Both the position numbers and the translations under genes were made by a program. The notes beneath the pieces were generated by a model that worked only from the letters and a program-made list of their open reading frames with translations, did not search any database and was not told the origin of the DNA. Positions 1 through 6,401 of a stretch of 8,355 nucleotides of DNA are shown one piece after another. How positions within the stretch are numbered: the first letter of the stretch is position 1; the number at the start of each line of letters is the position of its first letter. Where the stretch lies: the NCBI GenBank assembly GCA_904502105.1, contig CAJGDF010000073.1, forward strand, positions 1 through 8,355, in the 5' to 3' direction. This DNA comes from an uncultured Clostridia bacterium. Lineage in GTDB: Bacteria; Bacillota; Clostridia; Oscillospirales; UBA644.

Positions 1-876
1 AGCAAAGGTAAGGTATGTTTTACCGTCTTCATCCTCGTCTTCTGCAATAGAATAGTTTTTGGTGATCTCTTTTATGCAGCCGAAGGGTTCGGTAGTTTTG
101 ATAGAAGAGTCAACCTCAAGTCTGTCGAAGTTGGAAAGATAATTTTCATCGATCCATGCGAGCTTTTCAACAACATCCATATCACCGTAAAGGAAAATAT
201 AGCTGTTGGAGGGGTGATAGTATCTTCTGTGGAAATCGGTGTAATATTCGTATGTAAGCTCGGGAATAACATCGGGGTCACCGCCGGAGTTTACTCCGTA
301 TGTGCTGTTGGGGAAAAGACCTGCGCCGAACTCTTCAAAAACGATAGAGTCGGGAGAGGACATAGCGCCCTTCATTTCGCTGTAAACAACGCCGTTTATC
401 TCAAGGGGTGCATCTGCATCTTCAAGATGATAATGCCAGCCTTCCTGCATAAAGATCTCTTTGCGCTTGTAAAGGTTGGGATAGAACACTGCATCGAGAT
501 AAACGTGCATAAGGTTCTGGAAATCCTTGTCGTTGTAGCTTGCAACGGGATAAAGAGTCTTGTCAGGATATGTCATAGCGTTGAGGAACGTATGAAGTGA
601 GCCTTTTGCGAGCTGCATGAACGGGTCTCTTGCGGGGAAATCTTTAGAACCGCAAAGAACGGTATGTTCGATAATATGGGGAACACCTGTGCTGTTTTCG
701 GGAGGAGTTCTGAATGCTGCACAGAAGGTCTTGTTCGGGTCATCGTTTGAAATAACGCAGATACGTGCGCCTGTCTTCTTGTGACGGAAAACGAGACCGA
801 GACTGTTTATGTCTTCAAGAAATTGTTCCTGTTCTTTTTCATATGCTGTTATAGCGGAAAAATCAATATCTTTCAT
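1..876 (-). CDS. M16C-family zinc metallopeptidase (presequence protease/insulinase-like), N-terminal part
   Basis: This is the first 292 residues of a large peptidase; the frame stays open to the window edge. The inverted zinc motif HxxEH is seen as HIIEH (H67, E70, H71), inside the M16C-typical string GVPHIIEHTVLCGS. The distal zinc ligand is E167 in VVYSEMKGAMSSP, 100 residues on, as in PreP/Cym1/PITRM1. Family members are about 970 residues in four domains forming a closed chamber that degrades unfolded peptides, so roughly the first domain is present. No signal peptide is visible, so a cytoplasmic peptide-scavenging role is inferred. The ATG at 876 follows AAAGGAATG about 10 bases upstream and a SigA-type promoter at 910-938. 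It is divergent from cimA. The family call is secure; the physiological substrate is unknown. Confidence 0.95.
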   Translation of the reverse strand, partial: MKDIDFSAITAYEKEQEQFLEDINSLGLVFRHKKTGARICVISNDDPNKTFCAAFRTPPENSTGVPHIIEHTVLCGSKDFPARDPFMQLAKGSLHTFLNAMTYPDKTLYPVASYNDKDFQNLMHVYLDAVFYPNLYKRKEIFMQEGWHYHLEDADAPLEINGVVYSEMKGAMSSPDSIVFEEFGAGLFPNSTYGVNSGGDPDVIPELTYEYYTDFHRRYYHPSNSYIFLYGDMDVVEKLAWIDENYLSNFDRLEVDSSIKTTEPFGCIKEITKNYSIAEDEDEDGKTYLTFA

Positions 877-909
877 TATAATCATTCCTTTATGATTTTT
901 ATTTGTTTT

Positions 910-938
910 ATTGTATCACATAATGAGTTAAAAGTCAA
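910..938 (-). promoter_or_regulatory. SigA-type promoter of the M16C peptidase gene
   Basis: On the minus strand, TTGACT (938-933) is followed by a 17-base spacer and TACAAT (915-910). The start codon lies at 876, giving a leader of roughly 25-30 bases. The match is five of six bases in each box. Function is inferred from position and consensus. Confidence 0.75.
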
Positions 939-1000
939 TCTGTTTTTTGTTTCGGTTCAAAGTTCAATGCACGTATTTTTAATAAAAAAACAGTTGGTTG

Positions 1001-1029
1001 TTGACTTTTTTGAAGGGATATTGTATAAT
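1001..1029 (+). promoter_or_regulatory. SigA-type promoter of cimA
   Basis: TTGACT (1001-1006), a 17-base spacer and a perfect TATAAT (1024-1029). The predicted transcript starts near 1036, so the leader is only about 30 bases. That is too short for a T-box or a leader-peptide attenuator, so control by isoleucine or leucine at the RNA leader level is unlikely here. Confidence 0.85.
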
Positions 1030-1063
1030 GATGTCAAAGGCAGTATTTTTATGGAGATAAGTT

Positions 1064-2656
1064 TTGTTTATGAACGAAAATAAGAAGATCTACACGTATG
1101 ACACGACTCTTCGTGACGGCGCACAGTCCGAAAATATCTTTTTTTCTCAAAAAGAAAAGATAAATATAATCCGTCTTCTCGACTCTCTCGGTATCGACTA
1201 TATCGAGATAGGTAATCCTATCTATAATTCCTACGATAAAGAGTTTTTTGACGATGTTAAAGAAATGGACCTTATCCATTCAAAAATAGTTGCGTTCGGA
1301 AGTACTGCCCGTGTCGGAACCGCTCCCGAGGATGATCCCGTACTCTCTTTTCTTGCTTCCTTTACCGAACATTGCGCCATATTCGGAAAAGCCTGGGATC
1401 TTCATGTTTCCGATGTTTTGAAAACAACAAAGGAAGAAAATCTCCGCCTTATCCGTGAAAGTATAAAATATCTCAAAGATAACGGTAAATACGTCTTTTT
1501 TGATGCAGAGCATTTTTTTGACGGCTGGCTCAATAATCCCGATTATGCGCTTGAGGTGCTTCTTGCCGCTCAAAACGCCGGCGCCGATGAAATAATTCTT
1601 TGCGATACAAACGGCGGCACTTTCCCCGACGATATAACCCGTGCGGTATCAGATGTTAAAAACAAAATATCCGTAAAACTCGGTATTCATACTCATAACG
1701 ACAACGGTCTTGCCGTAGCCAACGCTCTTTTTGCGGTCTATGCGGGCGTTGAAAACATTCAGGGAACGATAAACGGTATCGGTGAACGCTGCGGAAATGC
1801 CAATCTGTCCACCCTTATAGCAAACCTGCAGATCAAATCCGGGTATGATGTTTTGGACGGTGAACGTATCCGCAGTCTTACAGGTGTTGCTCAATCCGTT
1901 GCAAAAATATCAAATGTCTCTGTTCACGATATGCCGTATATAAGCACCGCAGCCTTTACTCACAAGGCAGGCACTCACGCCGATGCCGTCCGCAAAAATC
2001 CCGCAACCTTCGAACATATCGATCCTTATTCTATCGGCAATAAAAGAACAATCCTTCTTTCCGAGATAAGCGGCAAAAACACTCTTTTGCCGATGCTTCG
2101 CCGCGTAGATCCAAATATAGATAAAGATTCCGATAAGGTCGATTCTATCCTTTCTGCGGTACGTGCAAAAGAGGCTCAGGGCTATCATTTTGAGTCTGCC
2201 CCCGCATCACTTGAGCTTTTTATCAGAAAAGAGCTCGGTCTTTACCGTAAATATTTCGTTCTTGATTTTTACAAGGTCATTAACGAGGCGCGTGCGGGTG
2301 AAACGGGTAAGAGTATTGCCGTTGCAGAAGTAAGCGTCGGCAACCAGAAAGAAATGGCGGCAACCGACGGTGACGGCCCTGTTCTCGCTATCGGTAAGGT
2401 TTTAAGAAAGGCGCTCCGCGAATTTTACCCAACTCTCGATAAGGTCCGCCTTATAAACTATGAGGTACAGGCGATGGATAACCGCTCCGCTACAGGTGCT
2501 ACCGTCCGTGTTCTTATCGAATCGACTGACGGCAAGGATATCTGGTCAACAGTCGGCGTTTCAATAGATATCATCCACGCTTCGCAGGCGGCGCTTGTTG
2601 AAGCGATAGAATATAAGCTGTTAAAAGACGAAAACGAAGTCAGCTCACATTTTTGA
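1064..2656 (+). CDS. cimA: (R)-citramalate synthase
   Basis: It condenses pyruvate with acetyl-CoA to (R)-citramalate, the first step of the threonine-independent route to 2-oxobutyrate and isoleucine. At 530 residues it has the usual length of the long CimA type. The HMGL-like TIM barrel covers about residues 9-280, with DTTLRDGAQ (R17, D18), the metal-binding HTH (H209, H211) and GERCGNANL (N245). A linker region follows, then a C-terminal LeuA-type allosteric/dimerisation domain (about 400-522) containing STVGVSIDIIHASQAALVEA. The segments FGSTARVG and GKAWDLHVSDVL match the citramalate synthase subfamily better than 2-isopropylmalate or homocitrate synthase. Start: TTG at 1064 lies 7 bases after GGAG (1053-1056); the ATG at 1070 is the alternative but lies 13 bases from it. 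No ilv or leu partner is adjacent. Feedback control by isoleucine is known in the family, not seen here. Confidence 0.95.
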   Translation: MFMNENKKIYTYDTTLRDGAQSENIFFSQKEKINIIRLLDSLGIDYIEIGNPIYNSYDKEFFDDVKEMDLIHSKIVAFGSTARVGTAPEDDPVLSFLASFTEHCAIFGKAWDLHVSDVLKTTKEENLRLIRESIKYLKDNGKYVFFDAEHFFDGWLNNPDYALEVLLAAQNAGADEIILCDTNGGTFPDDITRAVSDVKNKISVKLGIHTHNDNGLAVANALFAVYAGVENIQGTINGIGERCGNANLSTLIANLQIKSGYDVLDGERIRSLTGVAQSVAKISNVSVHDMPYISTAAFTHKAGTHADAVRKNPATFEHIDPYSIGNKRTILLSEISGKNTLLPMLRRVDPNIDKDSDKVDSILSAVRAKEAQGYHFESAPASLELFIRKELGLYRKYFVLDFYKVINEARAGETGKSIAVAEVSVGNQKEMAATDGDGPVLAIGKVLRKALREFYPTLDKVRLINYEVQAMDNRSATGATVRVLIESTDGKDIWSTVGVSIDIIHASQAALVEAIEYKLLKDENEVSSHF

Positions 2657-2668
2657 TTAAAGGAAAGA

Positions 2669-2692
2669 GTTTGAAAGATAGCTCTTTCAAAC
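2669..2692 (+). terminator. Hairpin after cimA, possible terminator
   Basis: GTTTGAAAGA (2669-2678) and TCTTTCAAAC (2683-2692) form a perfect 10-base stem with a TAGC loop, 13 bases after the cimA stop. The following GTGTTTTGTGGCTTTT is only moderately T-rich, so termination is plausible but not certain. Confidence 0.55.
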
Positions 2693-2697
2693 GTGTT

Positions 2698-2750
2698 TTG
2701 TGGCTTTTGCTGTTTTAACAACAGCAATTTTGTTCCAAAACCAGCCACAA
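2698..2750. repeat. Nested inverted repeats in the cimA-rsmE gap
   Basis: The outer arms TTGTGGCT (2698-2705) and AGCCACAA (2743-2750) enclose an inner perfect hairpin, TTGCTGTT (2707-2714) with AACAGCAA (2720-2727), loop TTAAC, followed by TTTTG. TTTTG (2728-2732) can pair with CAAAA (2736-2740), and GTTTTG (2695-2700) could pair with CAAAAC (2736-2741) instead of the outer stem. Alternative folds are therefore possible. It may be a second terminator or a structured leader of rsmE; the role is not known. Confidence 0.6.
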
Positions 2751-2767
2751 TAACAAAAGAAAGGTAT

Positions 2768-2785
2768 GCTTTCGAGAACGAAAGC
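2768..2785 (+). repeat. Perfect hairpin just upstream of rsmE
   Basis: GCTTTCG (2768-2774) and CGAAAGC (2779-2785) form a 7-base stem with an AGAA loop. It lies between a purine-rich AAAGAAAGG (2756-2764) and the likely rsmE start at 2799. It argues that this stretch is leader rather than coding sequence and may affect translation initiation. Confidence 0.55.
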
Positions 2786-2798
2786 CACGGTTATAATT

Positions 2799-3512
2799 AT
2801 GCATAAACTTTTTGTTTCACCCGAAGATATTCGGGATAACACCGTTACAGTTACGGGCAATGATGTTGAACATCTCCATGCTCTCCGAGTAAAAGAGGGC
2901 GATGATATAAAAATAAGCGACGGCGTTGCATTGAACTACGATGCCGTTGTTAAAGAGGTACGCAAAAATTCCGTTTCGTTTGAGCTTATCAAAAGCTATG
3001 AATTTGAAAATGAGCCGAAAATAGATATAACCGTTTATTGCGCGCTTTTAAAGGGCGGCTCAAATGAGGATGTCATAAAGCAGGCGGTCGAGCTCGGTGC
3101 AAATAAGATCGTTTTCTTTTCTTCGTCCAACTGTATTGCCGAAAAACGTGAAAAGGGCGAAAAATATGCCAAAACCGCACGTCAGGCGGCTATGCAGGCA
3201 GGTCGGGACCGTATCCCCGAGGTCGTTTCCGGTGTAACGTTTGCCGAAATGATAGATGGCCTTGCTGCTGCCGATATTTCCGCTTTCTTCCATGAAAAAG
3301 CAGATCTGCCCCTTTATGATGTTATTTTAACAAAAAAAGACCCCCGAAGCGCGGCTTTCGCCGTTGGCCCCGAGGGTGGTTTTTCTGATAAAGAAGCCGA
3401 AATTGCAATCCAAAAAGGTATCCCTGTCGTTTCTTTGGGAAAAAGGATACTTCGCGCAGTTACGGCACCGCTTTGCGCTCTTTCGGTTCTTACTTCTGTA
3501 TACGACCGATAG
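2799..3512 (+). CDS. rsmE: 16S rRNA (uracil(1498)-N3)-methyltransferase
   Basis: RsmE is a SPOUT-fold enzyme that uses S-adenosylmethionine to methylate U1498 of 16S rRNA in the decoding region of the 30S subunit. The 237-residue protein opens with MHKLFVSP, the usual start of the family. An N-terminal PUA-like RNA-binding domain covers about residues 1-70. The methyltransferase domain follows, ending in the trefoil-knot motifs GPEGGFSDKE (from G190) and LGKRILRAVTAPL (from L213). The family usually has RxETA at the last motif; here it is RAVTA, with Val221 in place of Glu. The start at 2799 is chosen by family alignment. The upstream in-frame ATG at 2766 would add 11 residues that overlap a hairpin and has its purine-rich site only one base away. 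The 3' end overlaps uxaC by 23 bases. Confidence 0.93.
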   Translation: MHKLFVSPEDIRDNTVTVTGNDVEHLHALRVKEGDDIKISDGVALNYDAVVKEVRKNSVSFELIKSYEFENEPKIDITVYCALLKGGSNEDVIKQAVELGANKIVFFSSSNCIAEKREKGEKYAKTARQAAMQAGRDRIPEVVSGVTFAEMIDGLAAADISAFFHEKADLPLYDVILTKKDPRSAAFAVGPEGGFSDKEAEIAIQKGIPVVSLGKRILRAVTAPLCALSVLTSVYDR

Positions 3513-4830
3513 CGTTGAAATAAGAAAGCTTTTTCGCTGTTTCAATTATCTTATCACTGTCGCCGAATCTGCCGAGATATTCAGCAAGGATCTGACGGAA
3601 ATAATCGTGACGTACATATGAAAGGAAGCTTCTGCTGTCTGTAAGCATGCCGAACATCGCGCCGATATGGCCGAGGGATGAGAATGTTTCGAAAAGCTCG
3701 AAAATTCCCTTTTTATGGTCGCAGAACCACCAGGGAACACCGATAACGGTGCCGGGGAATGCGCCGCACATGGTTATAAGCTCGTAATACATGGACGGAT
3801 TAAGAGTGTAAACAACAGTCTTCGGTAAAAGTCCGTCAGCAAACATCTGATCGAGAACGGATGTTACACAGTCTGTGTCAAGCGGCTTGCCAACGCAGTC
3901 GAAACCGCTATCTCTGCCGATATTTTCGAGCATCTTGGTGTTGCTGTTACGTTTTGCACCGAGATGAAGCTGCATTATCATATTGCGCTTTGCATACTCT
4001 TTGCCGAGGAACACAAACAAATAACCCTGAAGACCTTCTGCCTCTGCGGCGGTGAGGTCTTTTTTGTTTATAAGCTTTTCAAAAGAAGCAGCCGCTTCGT
4101 CTCTGTCTGCAATTCTTGTCGGGAAGCCTTCGATGCCTACGTCGGAGAACTTACAGCCGTTTTCAACAAAGTAATCCATTCTCTTCGCAATAGCTTTTTC
4201 AAAACAGCAAAGACATTTTATCTCGGTTTCGCTTACTTTGCCGAGATTTTCGATATAGTCAAGATAATTTGCATCAAAAACTATGAGCTTATCAACTCTG
4301 AATGACGGGGCTACTTTTGTTTTTAAGGTGCTGTCTTTTGCGAGAAGCTTGTGGTATTCAAGGCTGTCGCAAACCTCGTCGGTCGTTGCAACATATTCAA
4401 CGTTGAACATCTCAAACATCTTTCTCGGGCAAAGGCCTTTTTCTTTGATAACTCTGTTTGCTTCTTCCCAGATCTCTTCTGCATTTTCGGGACAAAGCTC
4501 TTTTTCGATGCCGAAAACAAGCTTCAGCTCAAGCTCGCACCAGTCTTTTATGGGGTTGCCGTACGCTGTTGAAACAACTTCGGCAAACTTTTCGTATTTC
4601 TCTTTCATTGTGGTGTCTTTGCCGGTAATGTACTTTTCTTCAATACCGTAAAAACGCATAAGACGCCATTTATAGTGGTCTCCGCCGAGCCACATCTCGC
4701 CAAGGTCGCCGAAAACCTTATTTTCATAGATCTCTTTCGGGCTTAAATGACAGTGATAGTCAACGATGGGCAGATCTTTTATCTGCGAATATATCTTTTC
4801 AGCCTGCGCTGTAGTTATGATCTTTTCCAT
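3490..4830 (-). CDS. uxaC: Glucuronate/galacturonate (uronate) isomerase
   Basis: It interconverts D-glucuronate with D-fructuronate and D-galacturonate with D-tagaturonate, the entry step of hexuronate catabolism from pectin or glucuronides, in the cytoplasm. The 446-residue protein is an amidohydrolase-type TIM barrel, slightly shorter than the common 465-470. Visible family motifs are DYHCHLSPKEI (metal-site H26 and H28), MQLHLGAKRNSN, DSGFDCVGKP, TVVYTLNP, VPWWFCDHKKG and GMLTDSRSFLSYVRHDYFR with the metal/catalytic Asp D398. The C terminus, FNAIGRIQK, replaces the usual NAxxYF ending. The ATG at 4830 is preceded by GAAAGG about 9 bases upstream and a SigA-type promoter at 4869-4898. It is a lone gene: no uxuA, uxaB, kdgK or transporter is in view. 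No good catabolite-repression (cre) site was found near the promoter. Confidence 0.96.
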   Translation of the reverse strand: MEKIITTAQAEKIYSQIKDLPIVDYHCHLSPKEIYENKVFGDLGEMWLGGDHYKWRLMRFYGIEEKYITGKDTTMKEKYEKFAEVVSTAYGNPIKDWCELELKLVFGIEKELCPENAEEIWEEANRVIKEKGLCPRKMFEMFNVEYVATTDEVCDSLEYHKLLAKDSTLKTKVAPSFRVDKLIVFDANYLDYIENLGKVSETEIKCLCCFEKAIAKRMDYFVENGCKFSDVGIEGFPTRIADRDEAAASFEKLINKKDLTAAEAEGLQGYLFVFLGKEYAKRNMIMQLHLGAKRNSNTKMLENIGRDSGFDCVGKPLDTDCVTSVLDQMFADGLLPKTVVYTLNPSMYYELITMCGAFPGTVIGVPWWFCDHKKGIFELFETFSSLGHIGAMFGMLTDSRSFLSYVRHDYFRQILAEYLGRFGDSDKIIETAKKLSYFNAIGRIQK

Positions 4831-4868
4831 TTTTTTAAACCTTTCTTTTCTTTGGTTTTGTTTGCCCT

Positions 4869-4898
4869 ATTATATCACGTACTTTAGCGTTTTGTCAA
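4869..4898 (-). promoter_or_regulatory. SigA-type promoter of uxaC
   Basis: On the minus strand, a perfect TTGACA (4898-4893) is followed by an 18-base spacer and a perfect TATAAT (4874-4869). The predicted leader before the ATG at 4830 is about 30 bases. It is divergent from the lipoprotein promoter; the two -35 boxes lie 29 bases apart. Confidence 0.85.
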
Positions 4899-4927
4899 GT
4901 TAAAATTCCAAATAAAGATCATATGTA

Positions 4928-4956
4928 TTGACATTGAACTGCAAACATGATATAAT
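4928..4956 (+). promoter_or_regulatory. Consensus extended -10 promoter of the lipoprotein gene
   Basis: Perfect TTGACA (4928-4933), 17-base spacer and perfect TATAAT (4951-4956), preceded by TGA so that it also carries an extended -10 (TGnTATAAT). Unregulated, this would be among the strongest promoters in the window. The palindrome at 4958-4975 lies across the predicted start point near 4963. Confidence 0.88.
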
Positions 4957-4957
4957 T

Positions 4958-4975
4958 GTATAATACTAATTATAC
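4958..4975. promoter_or_regulatory. Operator-like palindrome at the lipoprotein transcription start
   Basis: GTATAAT (4958-4964) and ATTATAC (4969-4975) are perfect inverted repeats separated by ACTA. The 18-base dyad starts two bases after the -10 box, where a repressor would block transcription. It is AT-rich and partly resembles a second -10 box, so chance is possible. Confidence 0.4.
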
Positions 4976-4977
4976 GT

Positions 4978-4984
4978 AAGGTGA
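4978..4984 (+). promoter_or_regulatory. Ribosome binding site fixing the lipoprotein start at 4990
   Basis: AAGGTGA lies 5 bases before the ATG at 4990. The upstream in-frame GTG at 4981 lies inside this site, so it is not a credible start. Confidence 0.75.
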
Positions 4985-4989
4985 ACGTA

Positions 4990-5787
4990 ATGAAAAAATT
5001 ATCTTTGCTTATTCTTTCTTTTGTTTTACTTATATCCTGTGCCGCATGTTCTCCCGATGAACAGACCGATGAAATTGAAAAGGATCAGGGCAATAAAGCC
5101 GAAATTGAATCTGTTTCCCGTTCAACGGAGTATAAAGTCGAAATAAAAACTCTCTCCGACAGTGTTAAAGCAGAGGACGGAACAGAGCTTGTCTCCGTTT
5201 CCGCTCAGTATCCGGTTATAACAAACCCCGAAAATCTCGAAAATGTTGACGAAATAAATAAAATGTATGCAGACAATGCTCAGGCCTATGTCGATGCCGT
5301 AAAAGCCGATTTTGATAAAAAGGTTACTGAAGCATATGCAAACGACCCCGAATCGTTCGAGAAGTATACGTTTGAAGCTTCCTGTATCGTAACGTACAAC
5401 AAAAACTGTTTCCTTTCAATCAAGAGAGATTACGAGGAACGGTTTGACGATTTCGTCGGTAAAGAAACGTATGCCGATGTATTTGATATGTCTGTCGGTC
5501 TTCCTCTTTATGCCGATGAGATAATAACAGGCAGCAACGAAGATATAATGAGCATCATTTTCCTCGGTTTTTCTGCGGTTGCAGATCAGTACCCCAACAG
5601 ATTTGTTGACGGCTATGTTGATATTCTTAACAGTGCGATCTCCGGCACGGAGTTTTATCTTACGGACAGCTCAATGGTATTCGTTCTTCAGCCCGGTATC
5701 GCAACTTATCCTGAATACGGATGTCTGACATTTGAATTCCCCTATGAGGGCAATGAAACGTATTTCCTTAAGCTTTACGAAAAATAA
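4990..5787 (+). CDS. Lipoprotein with RsiV/PdaC-like DUF4163-DUF3298 region
   Basis: This 265-residue protein has a lipoprotein signal peptide: MKK, a hydrophobic stretch (residues 4-15) and the lipobox LISC with C17 as the likely lipidated cysteine (C20 in CAAC is an alternative). An acidic linker follows, about residues 21-45. Residues about 48-150 resemble the DUF4163 region, with EDGTELVSVSAQYPVI and a helix containing NKMYADNAQAYVDAV. The C terminus, from about residue 222, shows the DUF3298 pattern: FYLTDSSMVFVLQPGIA, then CLTFEFPYE. These domains occur together in the anti-sigma factor RsiV and the peptidoglycan deacetylase PdaC. Here neither an anti-sigma domain nor a deacetylase domain is present. 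Attachment to the outer face of the membrane is inferred and function is unknown. It has its own strong promoter and terminator, so it is probably monocistronic. Tandem TAA stops end it. Confidence 0.85.
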   Translation: MKKLSLLILSFVLLISCAACSPDEQTDEIEKDQGNKAEIESVSRSTEYKVEIKTLSDSVKAEDGTELVSVSAQYPVITNPENLENVDEINKMYADNAQAYVDAVKADFDKKVTEAYANDPESFEKYTFEASCIVTYNKNCFLSIKRDYEERFDDFVGKETYADVFDMSVGLPLYADEIITGSNEDIMSIIFLGFSAVADQYPNRFVDGYVDILNSAISGTEFYLTDSSMVFVLQPGIATYPEYGCLTFEFPYEGNETYFLKLYEK

Positions 5788-5792
5788 TAATA

Positions 5793-5827
5793 AAAAATAT
5801 CTCGGAATTATGTTCCGAGATATTTTT
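5793..5827. terminator. Bidirectional intrinsic terminator
   Basis: Bases 5793-5807 and 5813-5827 form a perfect 15-base stem around a TTATG loop. The core is CTCGGAA/TTCCGAG, with an A-run on the left arm and a T-run on the right. It starts 5 bases after the lipoprotein stop and lies 18 bases from the stop of the opposite-strand zinc-ribbon gene, so it can serve both convergent genes. Confidence 0.9.
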
Positions 5828-5845
5828 CTGGTTTATGCATATTAA

Positions 5846-6340
5846 TTAATAAACAACATCACTCTTCAAAAAAGCTTCGCCGCAGAACGGACATGAAAGC
5901 TCTTCGCCGTCTTCACCGTTTATGAAAATAAGAGTGTTGCAGAACGGACAACGGATAAACGATGCCTCCTCGTCTTCTTCGTTATCGTTTCCGCAATCGT
6001 CACATTCACAGCTGCCGCAATCGCAGCCGTCTTCGTGGCAATGACGGTGGTTGTCGAACAGTCCGATCTCTTCCTCATCTTCATCGTCTTCGGAAAAAAC
6101 ATCCGAACCGAGATTTTTGAGTAAAACAGATTGGATATCGTAGAGATCCATGCTGAGAATGTCTGAAAAATCCTCAAGCTTCAAAAGACGCTCTTCCATA
6201 TCGCTGAGTCGCATTTCGTTTTTGTTGAGCATATCAAACATAGCTTCGGTAAACTCAAGAACATCGCCCTCAAGCTTGCCTCTGTTTTTAAGATTTTGAT
6301 ACTCTTCTTCAAGTCTGATGAATTCTTCACTCTTTTTCAT
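5846..6340 (-). CDS. Acidic coiled-coil/zinc-ribbon protein with extra Cys/His cluster
   Basis: This 164-residue protein has no signal peptide and is probably cytoplasmic. Residues 4-75 are predicted mostly helical with coiled-coil character. Residues 84-91 are almost all Asp/Glu. Residues 98-116 hold HRHCHEDGCDCGSCECDDC, six Cys and three His in 19 residues, a likely metal-binding patch. The C terminus is a zinc ribbon: CPFC (C131, C134) and CPFC (C150, C153), separated by a short hairpin with NGEDGEE. The order helical N terminus, acidic linker, zinc ribbon resembles the Clostridia CD1247-type proteins, whose function is unknown, but I cannot confirm membership. The ribosome site before the ATG at 6340 is weak (GAGAATGAG). 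The gene follows efp on the same strand, but about 280 bases of repeats and hairpins lie between them. It is convergent with the lipoprotein gene. Confidence 0.85.
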   Translation of the reverse strand: MKKSEEFIRLEEEYQNLKNRGKLEGDVLEFTEAMFDMLNKNEMRLSDMEERLLKLEDFSDILSMDLYDIQSVLLKNLGSDVFSEDDEDEEEIGLFDNHRHCHEDGCDCGSCECDDCGNDNEEDEEASFIRCPFCNTLIFINGEDGEELSCPFCGEAFLKSDVVY

Positions 6341-6372
6341 TGTCTCATTCTCGCTTTAACTTATTTTTTATA

Positions 6373-6401
6373 TGACAAAAGCCCTATGCGGGCTTCTGTC
6401 A
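6373..6401. repeat. Imperfect dyad upstream of the zinc-ribbon gene
   Basis: Arms 6373-6384 and 6390-6401 pair over 12 positions with one A-C mismatch, around a TATGC loop; the core is AGCCC/GGGCT. It is not followed by a T-run on the minus strand, so it is a weak efp terminator. On the plus strand the following sequence is T-rich, but no gene precedes it. It overlaps a TTGACA on the minus strand (6402-6397). Confidence 0.6.

Noticed and set aside
214..600. Plus-strand 128-residue open frame
   Set aside because: It is the antisense shadow of the M16C peptidase, whose zinc motifs and frame on the minus strand are unambiguous.
1030..1070. T-box or leader-peptide attenuator for cimA
   Set aside because: The predicted leader is only about 30 bases and has no hairpins, too short for either.
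781..1083. Plus-strand open frame running through the M16C-cimA intergenic region
   Set aside because: It begins antisense to the peptidase, crosses both promoters and overlaps the cimA start in another frame; its low-complexity Phe/Ile content reflects AT-rich promoter DNA.
2698..2750. Miniature transposable element with 8-base terminal inverted repeats
   Set aside because: It is only 53 bases, has no visible target-site duplication and no second copy in the window; a nested RNA hairpin explains it more simply.
4869..4900. Catabolite repression (cre) site at the uxaC promoter
   Set aside because: The AACGCTAAAG centre looks suggestive, but aligned on its CG it misses the conserved TG and CA outer positions.
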